Assembly (NCBI GenBank): GCA_963703555.1
Contig: CAVPEV010000006.1
Location: forward strand, 1-12,455
Reading direction: 5' to 3'
DNA: 12,455 nt
DNA from: CAVPEV01 sp963703555
Lineage (GTDB): Bacteria; Actinomycetota; Actinomycetes; Actinomycetales; Cellulomonadaceae
Each line of letters starts with the position of its first letter. Position 1 is the stretch's first letter. The translations under genes were made by a program, and so were the position numbers. The notes under the pieces were generated by a model that was not told the origin of the DNA, searched no databases, and saw nothing but the letters and a program-made list of their open reading frames with translations. Below, in pieces: positions 1-5,900 of the stretch.

Positions 1-2
1 TG

Positions 3-1037
3 CGGGACGAGCACACCCTGCCGCGAGAACCGCGTCCCGACCCGGACCAGGGCGAAGCTGTTTCGGCTCAGCCGGAGGCGACCAGCGTCCTGAGCGGGTC
101 CGACGAGCTCTACCTGGAGGCAGCCGCCACGACGTCGGAGGACCTGCAAGCCCTCGCGCCCCGGGTCGCGGCGACCGTTCGCCGAGACGTCGAAGACGCC
201 GACCCTCGTCTCGATGAGGACATCGCCGCGTGGTTCGCCGACTCCAGCCGGCTGCCCAAGCTGCGCCTGCTCGGTCCCGTGCGCGCCACCACCCGCGGCA
301 AGCCCCTGCTCAAGCGCAAGCCATACATGACCGAGCTGCTCACCTTCATCGCGCTGCACCCGCACGGTGCCACCCCGGGCGAGGTCTCCGACGCGTTCGG
401 GATCACTCCGGCCAAGGTCCGCGAGTACGTTCGGCTCGTGCGCGAGTGGCTCGGCACCAACCCGCGCACCGGGGAGCCGCACCTCCCCGACGCCCGCCTC
501 GCGCGCGGGGCGTTGCACCGCGGAACCGCGGTGTACGAAGTGGTCGACCTGCTCGTCGACCTCGACCTGTTCCGCCGCCTCCGTGGCCGGGGGCAGGCGC
601 GCGGCGCCGACGGCATCGAGGACCTGCGCACCGCCCTGCGGCTCGTCGAGGGCCGCCCCTTCGACGCCCCGGTTCAGCGACGAGCCGGCGGCGGGTGGAC
701 CTGGCTCGTCGATGGCGACCGGCTCGACGAGCACGCGGTGGTCGCCGTCGTCGACGTTGCCCACCTCGTTGTCACAGACGCCCTCGCCACAGGCGATTTG
801 GCCGTCGGTCGCATGGCCGCAGAGACAGCGGCTATGGCCGGGCCATTCGAGGAGATCCCGCGGCTCGACCTGGCGGCGGTGGCCTCCGCCGAAGGACGCC
901 ACGCCGAGGCGCGCCGGATCGTCCGCGACGAGATCGCGAACCGCACCGACGACGAGGGTGCGCCGCCCGAACTCGTCAGCCGGACCGAGGCGGTCCTGAA
1001 ACGCCGAACCGAGTGGCTCGGAAGTAGGGCGTCTTGA
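3..1037 (+). CDS. Winged-helix / BTAD-like regulator of a conjugative element (5' partial)
   Basis: The reading frame is open from the left edge to the TGA at 1035-1037 (344 codons visible), so the true start lies outside the window. The internal ATG at 327 falls inside a conserved helix and is not a credible start. From the first visible codon, residues 1-45 are acidic and Pro-rich linker. Residues about 93-155 form a winged-helix-like block (PLLKRKPYMTELLTFIALHP, then TPGEVSDAFG and VREYVRLVREWLG). Residues about 175-310 are helical and resemble a bacterial transcriptional activator domain (VVDLLVDLDLFRRL, then LRTALRLVEGRPF, and a late AEARRIVRDEI helix). Actinobacterial conjugative elements often carry large LysM/BTAD proteins with this C-terminus just upstream of their transfer genes; that family link is from memory. 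No LysM or membrane segment is visible here. The conjugation operon resumes only at 7583, so the intervening metal genes look inserted. Confidence 0.7.
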   Translation, partial: RDEHTLPREPRPDPDQGEAVSAQPEATSVLSGSDELYLEAAATTSEDLQALAPRVAATVRRDVEDADPRLDEDIAAWFADSSRLPKLRLLGPVRATTRGKPLLKRKPYMTELLTFIALHPHGATPGEVSDAFGITPAKVREYVRLVREWLGTNPRTGEPHLPDARLARGALHRGTAVYEVVDLLVDLDLFRRLRGRGQARGADGIEDLRTALRLVEGRPFDAPVQRRAGGGWTWLVDGDRLDEHAVVAVVDVAHLVVTDALATGDLAVGRMAAETAAMAGPFEEIPRLDLAAVASAEGRHAEARRIVRDEIANRTDDEGAPPELVSRTEAVLKRRTEWLGSRAS

Positions 1038-1134
1038 CGCGACGGCATACAAGCGCTGGACGGGCATTGCGCTACCTCGAGCCAGGTACGGACCTCCTGA
1101 CGGCGGACCTTCCCCGGACAGGCGCGCCTGCTGG

Positions 1135-1158
1135 TAACATCTGCACAGATACGCAGAC
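1135..1158 (+). promoter_or_regulatory. Promoter -10 and candidate ArsR operator
   Basis: TAACAT at 1135-1140 is a good -10 box, placing a start of transcription near 1147 and a leader of about 23 nt. The imperfect dyad TCTGC-N8-GCAGA (1140-1144 and 1153-1157) sits across the expected start point, where ArsR-family repressors usually bind. A strong ribosome-binding site GGAGGT follows at 1161-1166. No convincing -35 box is visible. The operator assignment is inferred from position and symmetry only. Confidence 0.45.
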
Positions 1159-1169
1159 GTGGAGGTGTC

Positions 1170-1547
1170 ATGGCTCAGGTCCTGCCATTGGACTCGTGCG
1201 AGGTTGTCGCGGTGGATCCCGACAAGGTCGCGCTCGCGCGCGAGCGCATTCCCGGTCTGGATGAGGCGGGGACGCTTGCGCAGCTGTTCAGGCTCCTCGG
1301 CGATCCCAACCGGACCCGAATCCTGTACGCCCTGCTCGAGGCGGGCGAGCTATGCGTGTGCGACCTGGCCGCTGTTGTTGAGGTCCCCGAGTCGACGGCC
1401 TCCCAAGCGCTGCGGTTGTTGAGGACGGCCCGTGTGGTCGACAGCCGCAGGTCGGGTCGGATGGTCTTCTACCGGCTTGCTGACGCGCACGTGCGAATGC
1501 TGCTCGATCTGTCCCGCGAGCACACGCGCCACGACGTGGTGCGCTGA
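1170..1547 (+). CDS. ArsR-family metal-sensing repressor (CadC/CzrA-like)
   Basis: This 125-aa winged-helix repressor probably releases the promoter upstream of itself and the CDF exporter when it binds metal. The start ATG at 1170 has GGAGGT at 1161-1166. The core helix-turn-helix runs about residues 60-87 (PESTASQALRLL). Two metal sites are visible. The CVC motif in ELCVCDLA (Cys62, Cys64), with Cys10 near the N terminus, resembles the alpha3N site of CadC. Asp105, His107, His118 and His121 make a complete D-x-H-x10-H-x2-H alpha5 site as in CzrA and CadC. Having both suggests sensing of Cd/Pb through thiols and Zn through the alpha5 site; which one is functional is inference. The stop codon overlaps the next start (TGATG at 1545-1549), so it is translationally coupled to the exporter. 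CadC/CzrA-type is a class call, not an orthology claim. Confidence 0.88.
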   Translation: MAQVLPLDSCEVVAVDPDKVALARERIPGLDEAGTLAQLFRLLGDPNRTRILYALLEAGELCVCDLAAVVEVPESTASQALRLLRTARVVDSRRSGRMVFYRLADAHVRMLLDLSREHTRHDVVR

Positions 1548-2458
1548 TGGGCACGGGGCACAGCCACGGTCCGGCGCCAGAGCACGCTGGCGGCAGGTTT
1601 CGCGCGCGCTTGGCCGCAGCTTTCGGCCTCACCGCGGCGTTCTTCGCCGTGGAGCTCACTGTGGGGCTGCTCTCCGGCTCCCTCGCGCTGATCTCCGACG
1701 CCGGGCACATGGCCGCCGACGTGGTCGCCTTAGGTGCGAGCTTGGTCGCCACGCGCATCGCCACCCGTCCGGACCGGTCCGGGCGGCGCACCTACGGGTC
1801 GTACCGCGCCGAGGTCTTCGCCTCTGGGCTGACGGTGCTGATCATGCTCGGCGTGGGCATCTACGTGCTCCTCGAGGGCATCAGCCGGATCGGTGAGGCA
1901 CCAGAGGTGACCTCGGGGGCGATGCTCGTGATCGGCTTCCTCGGCCTTGTGATCAACGTCGCCTCCCTGCTGCTGCTCCGCGGCGGATCGAAGGAGAGCC
2001 TGAACGTGCGCGGCGCGTACTTCGAGGTGATCGCTGACGCCGCAGGCTCGGTGGGCGTCATGGTCGCCGGCGTCCTGATCATCACGACAGGAGAGCCGGT
2101 GTGGGACGTCGTGGTCGCCGTGGCGATTGCGGTCTTCGTCATCGTGCGGGCCGTCACTCTCGGACGACAGGTGCTGGCTGTCCTGGGCCAACATGCACCG
2201 GAGGGCATCGACCCCGAGGCGGTCTCGGCTTCACTCGACAGCATCGACGGCGTCGACCAGGTGCACGACCTGCACATGTGGGCACTGACCTCAGGGATGA
2301 ACGTGGCCACTGCTCATCTGGTGGCCGCGCCGCAGGCGGACCACCACAAGGTCCTGGACATCGCGCGCGATGTCCTGCGGGACCGGTTCGGCATCACCCA
2401 TGCCACCTTGCAGGTGGAGCCGGCCGACCATCACGGCTGCCAGGACCTCACCTGGTAG
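1547..2458 (+). CDS. Cation diffusion facilitator (CzcD-like Zn/Cd/Co exporter)
   Basis: This 303-aa inner-membrane metal/proton antiporter would export divalent cations (Zn, Cd or Co). Six hydrophobic segments lie at about residues 22-42, 45-68, 92-110, 123-144, 161-180 and 185-205, followed by a cytoplasmic domain of about 95 residues. The transport-site pair in TM2 is intact (SDAGHMAAD, His54 and Asp58). The TM5 pair reads FEVIAD, giving Glu160/Asp164 where CzcD-type proteins usually have His/Asp. The C-terminal domain carries the family motif VHDLHMWAL and a late H-x-HG cluster (DHHGC). The N terminus has a short His patch (HSHG), while the loop between TM4 and TM5 is short and not His-rich. 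The ATG overlaps the stop of the ArsR gene by one base and has only a weak ribosome site, so translation probably depends on coupling. Family is certain; metal specificity is not. Confidence 0.92.
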   Translation: MGTGHSHGPAPEHAGGRFRARLAAAFGLTAAFFAVELTVGLLSGSLALISDAGHMAADVVALGASLVATRIATRPDRSGRRTYGSYRAEVFASGLTVLIMLGVGIYVLLEGISRIGEAPEVTSGAMLVIGFLGLVINVASLLLLRGGSKESLNVRGAYFEVIADAAGSVGVMVAGVLIITTGEPVWDVVVAVAIAVFVIVRAVTLGRQVLAVLGQHAPEGIDPEAVSASLDSIDGVDQVHDLHMWALTSGMNVATAHLVAAPQADHHKVLDIARDVLRDRFGITHATLQVEPADHHGCQDLTW

Positions 2459-2509
2459 GACGATCCGCCCGTTGGCGGCATGCCCGGACGCGGCATAGGA
2501 AGAGTCTGC

Positions 2510-2542
2510 TAGCATCGTCCCGTGACGATCACAACTGGTGAT
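2510..2542 (+). promoter_or_regulatory. Leaderless promoter with overlapping dyads at the CmtR-like gene
   Basis: TAGCAT at 2510-2515 is a -10 box that ends 6 nt before the GTG at 2522, so transcription would begin at or beside the start codon. There is no Shine-Dalgarno sequence. A perfect dyad ATCGTC-N4-GACGAT spans 2514-2529, across the -10 edge and the start codon. A second, ATCAC-N5-GTGAT, follows at 2528-2542. These are candidate autoregulatory operators. No -35 box is evident. Confidence 0.5.
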
Positions 2543-2965
2543 AACGATGCGACCCTCATGGAGCCGTCTGCCGGCGGGGCTACGGCTACGGCGTTGGCGC
2601 CAGCGGCGGCGATGTTTCACTCGTTGTCCGACCCGGCCCGATTGGCCGTCCTGCAGCACCTGACCAACGGTGAGCACCGGGTCCGGGATTTGACCGAGCA
2701 CCTCGGTCTCGCGCAAAGCACCGTCAGCGCACACCTGGCGTGCCTCAAGGAGTGCGGCCTGGTCGACTCCCGCCCGAAGGGTCGGGCGTCGATGTTCTTC
2801 CTGACGACGGCCCCGGAGCTTCTCGCGGTCCTCGCAGCGGCCGAGCGGCTGCTGGACGCGACCGGGCACGCGGTCGAGCTGTGCCCCACCTACGGGCTGG
2901 ACCAGACCGGCGCCCGGACCTTGATGACATCGAACGACAACACCCATCAGGAGAGCACCCGATGA
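2522..2965 (+). CDS. ArsR-family repressor, CmtR-type Cd/Pb sensor
   Basis: This 147-aa winged-helix repressor is probably the switch for the P-type ATPase that follows. The recognition helix region is STVSAHLACLKECGLV. Cys74 and Cys78 form C-x3-C inside it, and a third cysteine, Cys121 (ELCPTYG), lies near the C terminus. This matches the three-thiolate layout of mycobacterial CmtR (Cys57, Cys61, Cys102), a Cd(II)/Pb(II) sensor. The CVC and D-x-H/H-x2-H sites of the other ArsR protein in this window are absent, so the two sensors are not recent duplicates. GTG at 2522 is chosen because a -10 box ends 6 nt upstream (leaderless). The in-frame ATG at 2558 is an alternative that would lose 12 poorly conserved residues. 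The stop overlaps the ATPase start by four bases (ATGA at 2962-2965). Confidence 0.88.
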   Translation: MTITTGDNDATLMEPSAGGATATALAPAAAMFHSLSDPARLAVLQHLTNGEHRVRDLTEHLGLAQSTVSAHLACLKECGLVDSRPKGRASMFFLTTAPELLAVLAAAERLLDATGHAVELCPTYGLDQTGARTLMTSNDNTHQESTR

Positions 2966-4920
2966 GCGACGCCTGCAGCGCCGACCAGACCACTACCGGC
3001 GCGGTCGAGGACGACGATGACGACGAGGTGACCAGCCTCTGGGGTGTCAGCGAGATCCGCGCTGGAATCCTGGCCGGCGCGCTGCTGGCCGTCGCCTTCG
3101 TGCTGGGCCTGGGCGGTCAGGACGGGTGGGCGCTGGGCCTGAACATCGCCGCTCTGGCGGTCGGGGCGAGCACCTTCGTGCCCGACACCCTCAAGAAGCT
3201 GGCGCGGGGCAAGATCGGCGTGGGCACCCTGATGACGATCGCCGCTGTGGGAGCGGTGATCCTCGGCGAGTTCGCCGAGGCCGCCACCCTCGCCTTCCTG
3301 TACTCCCTGAGCGAGGGGCTGGAGGAGTACTCCCTGGCCAAGACCCGCCGCGGGCTGCGCGCCCTGCTCTCCCTAGTGCCCGAGACCGCGACGGTCCGAC
3401 GCGACGGGATCGAGCAGGTCATCGACCCGGCCGACCTGGCCGTGGGCGACACGATGCTCGTCAAGCCCGGTGAGCGACTGGCCACCGACGGCACGATCCG
3501 TACCGGGCGCACCACCCTGGACGTCTCGGCCATCACCGGTGAGTCCATCCCCGTCGAGGCCGGACCCGGAACCCAGGTGTACGCCGGATCCATCAACGGC
3601 ACCGGGGCACTCGAGATCGAGGTCACCACCACCTCAGAGAACAACTCCCTGGCCCGCATCGTGCACATCGTCGAGGCCGAGCAGTCCCGCAAGGGCACCA
3701 CCCAGCGCCTGGCCGACCGGGTCGCCAAGCCGCTCGTGCCCGCCATCATGATCGTCGCCACACTCATCGGGGTCATCGGCTCCCTGCTCGGCGACCCGGG
3801 CCTGTGGATCCAGCGCGCCCTGGTCGTCCTGGTGGCCGCATCCCCGTGCGCCCTGGCGATCTCCGTACCGGTCTCGGTCGTCTCCGCCGTCGGGGCGGCC
3901 AGCCGGTTCGGTGTGCTCATCAAGGGCGGAGCCGCCCTGGAGGCCCTCGGCGCCATCCGCACGATCGCCCTGGACAAGACCGGCACCCTGACAGCCAACG
4001 CACCAGCTGTCGTCGAGGTCGCCACCACCACCGGAAACACCCGCGAGCAGGTCCTTGCCCTGGCCGCCGCCCTGGAGGCGCGCAGCGAACACCCCCTTGC
4101 CCGGGCGATCCTCGCCGCGGTCAGCACCGTGCCCGACGCCGCAGACGTCCAGGCGGTTCCCGGTGCCGGCCTGACCGGCACCGTCGACGGGCGTCTGGCG
4201 AGGCTGGGCCGGCCCGGCTGGATCGAGGCCGGTGACCTGGCCGACCAGGTCCAGCGGATGCAGGAGGTCGGGGCCACCGCCGTCCTGGTCGAGGAGGACG
4301 GGCAGGTCATCGGCGCGATCGCGGTGCGCGACGAGCTCCGCCCCGAAGCACCCGCCGTCGTCGCCGAGCTGCACCGCCAGGGCTACACCGTCACGATGCT
4401 CACCGGCGACAACACCGCCACCGCCCACGCCGTCGCCGCCCAGGCCGGCATCACCGACGTCCACGCCGAGCTGCGCCCCGAGGACAAGTCCACCCTGGTC
4501 GCCGCACTGCGCACCACGGCGCCAACGGCGATGGTCGGGGACGGCGTCAACGACGCCCCTGCCCTGGCCACCGCCGACCTCGGCATCGCGATGGGCGCGA
4601 TGGGCTCCGACGTCGCACTGGAGACCGCGGACGTCGCCCTGATGGGTACGGACCTGCGAGCCCTGCCCCAGGCACTCGCCGATGCCCGACGAGCCCGGCG
4701 AATCATGCTGCAGAACGTCGGGCTGTCCCTCGCCCTCATCGCCATCTTGATCCCGCTGGCCGTGGCCGGCGTCTTGGGGCTGGCGGCCGTCGTCCTGGTC
4801 CACGAGCTCGCCGAGGTCGTCGTCATCGCCAACGGTGTGCGCGCCGGACGCACCACGAACCTTCACACGACCAGCGCGGCGACCAGCACATCGAATCCGC
4901 AGCCTGCGATGGCTCGATAG
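2962..4920 (+). CDS. P1B-type heavy-metal efflux ATPase (Cd/Pb/Zn, CadA/CtpG-like)
   Basis: This 652-aa membrane pump would use ATP to expel soft divalent metal, probably Cd or Pb given its CmtR-type repressor. ATG 2962 has AGGAG at 2949-2953 and overlaps the repressor stop; the frame is open further upstream, but only inside that gene. The N terminus has no heavy-metal-associated domain, only Cys5 and an acidic run (residues 16-22). Hydrophobic segments lie near 33-50, 56-73, 87-102, 104-118, 258-278, 283-305, 584-603 and 605-622. Catalytic motifs are complete: TGES 192-195, SPC 294-296 in the metal-path helix, DKTGT with phospho-acceptor Asp338, SEHP 375-378, TGDN 481-484 and GDGVND 526-531. 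The last helix reads HELAE (614-618). SPC is a P1B-4 signature, but P1B-4 pumps usually have HEG-G/S-T there and lack the first two helices, so the subtype is unclear. Confidence 0.93.
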   Translation: MSDACSADQTTTGAVEDDDDDEVTSLWGVSEIRAGILAGALLAVAFVLGLGGQDGWALGLNIAALAVGASTFVPDTLKKLARGKIGVGTLMTIAAVGAVILGEFAEAATLAFLYSLSEGLEEYSLAKTRRGLRALLSLVPETATVRRDGIEQVIDPADLAVGDTMLVKPGERLATDGTIRTGRTTLDVSAITGESIPVEAGPGTQVYAGSINGTGALEIEVTTTSENNSLARIVHIVEAEQSRKGTTQRLADRVAKPLVPAIMIVATLIGVIGSLLGDPGLWIQRALVVLVAASPCALAISVPVSVVSAVGAASRFGVLIKGGAALEALGAIRTIALDKTGTLTANAPAVVEVATTTGNTREQVLALAAALEARSEHPLARAILAAVSTVPDAADVQAVPGAGLTGTVDGRLARLGRPGWIEAGDLADQVQRMQEVGATAVLVEEDGQVIGAIAVRDELRPEAPAVVAELHRQGYTVTMLTGDNTATAHAVAAQAGITDVHAELRPEDKSTLVAALRTTAPTAMVGDGVNDAPALATADLGIAMGAMGSDVALETADVALMGTDLRALPQALADARRARRIMLQNVGLSLALIAILIPLAVAGVLGLAAVVLVHELAEVVVIANGVRAGRTTNLHTTSAATSTSNPQPAMAR

Positions 4921-4957
4921 CAGCCGTTCCCACCCCGGCCGCCTCCGTCGGGCCGTC

Positions 4958-4970
4958 TAGGCTCTCGGCC
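4958..4970 (+). promoter_or_regulatory. Leaderless promoter of the YnfA-family gene
   Basis: TAGGCT at 4958-4963 fits the actinobacterial -10 consensus and ends 7 nt before the ATG at 4971. No Shine-Dalgarno sequence occurs in the gap. The gene therefore probably has its own leaderless transcript and does not depend on readthrough from the ATPase. No clear -35 hexamer is present. Confidence 0.5.
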
Positions 4971-5306
4971 ATGCTGATCGCCAGGTCCGTCGCCCTGTTC
5001 GTCCTGGCCGCGATCGCTGAGATCGGTGGCGCCTGGCTCGTGTGGCAGGGCGTGCGTGAACACCGCGGCCTGCTGTGGGTGGGCGCCGGGGTGATCGCGC
5101 TCGGCCTGTACGGCTTCGTCGCAACGCTGCAGGCCGACGCCAACTTTGGGCGCATCCTGGCCGCGTACGGGGGTGTGTTCGTGGCCGGGTCGCTGACCTG
5201 GGGAATGGTGGTCGACGGGTTTCGTCCCGACCGCTACGACGTCATCGGCGCGGCGGTCTGCCTCGTGGGTGTCGCGGTCATCATGTACGCGCCCCGTGGG
5301 GCCTGA
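4971..5306 (+). CDS. YnfA family (UPF0060) small four-helix membrane protein
   Basis: This 111-aa integral membrane protein has four predicted helices at about residues 4-24, 31-51, 62-80 and 88-106. Family hallmarks are AEIGGAWLVWQGVRE near the N terminus, ALGLYGFVATLQ in helix 2, GRILAAYGGVFVAGSLTWG in helix 3 and DRYDVIGAAVCLVGVAVIMYAPR at the end. The length (about 108-112 aa) is normal. YnfA resembles the small multidrug resistance transporter fold, but the substrate in this setting is unknown. It lies between the ATPase and the mer genes in a metal-resistance block, which suggests but does not show a role in metal or stress tolerance. Start is set by the -10 box 7 nt upstream. It is convergent with the MerR-type gene. 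Confidence 0.9.
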   Translation: MLIARSVALFVLAAIAEIGGAWLVWQGVREHRGLLWVGAGVIALGLYGFVATLQADANFGRILAAYGGVFVAGSLTWGMVVDGFRPDRYDVIGAAVCLVGVAVIMYAPRGA

Positions 5307-5338
5307 CGGCCGACGACCTTGAAGGTGTCCAGGTGTGA

Positions 5339-5372
5339 CCCCGCAGGACCCGGGCCGCGCCAGGAGGCGGGG
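5339..5372. terminator. Possible bidirectional hairpin between convergent genes
   Basis: CCCCGC (5339-5344) can pair with GCGGGG (5367-5372), enclosing a GC-rich loop. It lies in the 96-bp gap between the YnfA gene and the convergent MerR-type gene. There is no T-run on either side, so it is at best a weak or factor-assisted terminator. The rest of the gap holds no gene. The short palindrome ACCTT-G-AAGGT at 5316-5326 is treated separately in the findings. Confidence 0.3.
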
Positions 5373-5402
5373 GGGCTCAAGGTGAGGGCCGATGCGCGGG
5401 GC

Positions 5403-5792
5403 CTAGAGGTAGCGACAGACTCGCTCGGGCGGGCACGTGTCAGGGTCGGCCGTGACGGCGTGCTCCCGCAAGGCGGCGACGGAGCCGCGGAGAGCTTGTA
5501 GGTCGGCGATCTGCTGGTCCAGGGCCTCAAGACGGGTATCGAGCAGGCCTCGGACGTGCCGGCACGGGGCTTGACCGGTGTCGCGGATGACGAGGACCTG
5601 CCGGATCTGAGCGAGAGTCAGTCCGGCGGTCCGGCCGCGGCGGATGAAGTCCAGACGGTCGACGACGTCTGCGGCGTAATCCCGGTACCCGCCAGGGGTG
5701 CGGTCCGCCGCGGGCAAGAGCCCCTGGTCCTCGTAGAAGCGCAGCGTCTTGGTCGTTGTGCCGGTTGCTTCGGCGACCTCACCGATCCGCAT
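5403..5792 (-). CDS. MerR-family heavy-metal regulator (divergent from merA)
   Basis: This 129-aa regulator has a typical MerR N-terminal winged helix (IGEVAEATGTTTKTLRFYED, then GGYRDY), a dimerisation coiled coil at about residues 80-112, and a C-terminal metal loop. Candidate ligands are Cys77, Cys120 and Cys126 (TCPPERVC), with His79 nearby. CueR-type Cu(I) sensors have Ser at the position of Cys77, while MerR and ZntR have Cys there, so a divalent metal such as Hg(II), Cd, Pb or Zn is favoured. It is read away from the mercuric reductase and the shared 108-bp gap contains a strong MerR-type operator, so it very likely controls merA. AAGGAGGA (5796-5803, minus strand) precedes the ATG. 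The last residues, CRYL, follow the metal loop directly. It is shorter than Tn501 MerR (144 aa). Calling it merR proper is inference from the neighbour. Confidence 0.88.
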   Translation of the reverse strand: MRIGEVAEATGTTTKTLRFYEDQGLLPAADRTPGGYRDYAADVVDRLDFIRRGRTAGLTLAQIRQVLVIRDTGQAPCRHVRGLLDTRLEALDQQIADLQALRGSVAALREHAVTADPDTCPPERVCRYL

Positions 5793-5827
5793 CGGTCCTC
5801 CTTCCTGGCTGGCCCGCAGCGAGGGAC

Positions 5828-5859
5828 TTGACCTTCCCCTGCACTGGAAGGTCCAGTGT
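5828..5859 (+). promoter_or_regulatory. MerR-type promoter/operator of merA
   Basis: The -35 hexamer TTGACC (5828-5833) and a -10-like CAGTGT (5854-5859) are 20 bp apart, the overlong spacing typical of MerR-activated promoters. Between them is a perfect dyad, GACCTTCC (5830-5837) and GGAAGGTC (5846-5853), separated by 8 nt. Its half-sites are the ACCTTCC/GGAAGGT of CueR-type promoters such as E. coli copA, not the GTACGGA type of Tn501 mer. A second perfect dyad CACTGGA-AGG-TCCAGTG (5842-5858) overlaps it and covers much of the -10. Confidence 0.8.
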
Positions 5860-5900
5860 GGGCCTACGCGCTCACGCGGACAACGTCAAGGAGCCATCTC

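Noticed and set aside
1073..1088. TACCT-N6-AGGTA dyad as a possible insertion end or operator
   Set aside because: The dyad is short, has no matching copy at the right side of the metal block, and is not placed near a -10 box.
1230..1247. 18-bp perfect palindrome GCGCTCGCG/CGCGAGCGC
   Set aside because: It falls in conserved ArsR coding sequence and is made of GC-rich Ala/Arg/Glu codons; chance in this composition is likely and no function is supported.
2740..2961. N-terminal extension of the P-type ATPase
   Set aside because: It overlaps the CmtR-like gene in another frame, reads as low-complexity Pro/Arg/Gly, and ATG 2962 has a ribosome site and the coupled ATGA overlap.
5856..5900. Upstream GTG start extending merA by 15 codons
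   Set aside because: The GTG lies inside the -10 region of the merA promoter and has no ribosome site, while ATG 5901 has AAGGAG at a good distance.
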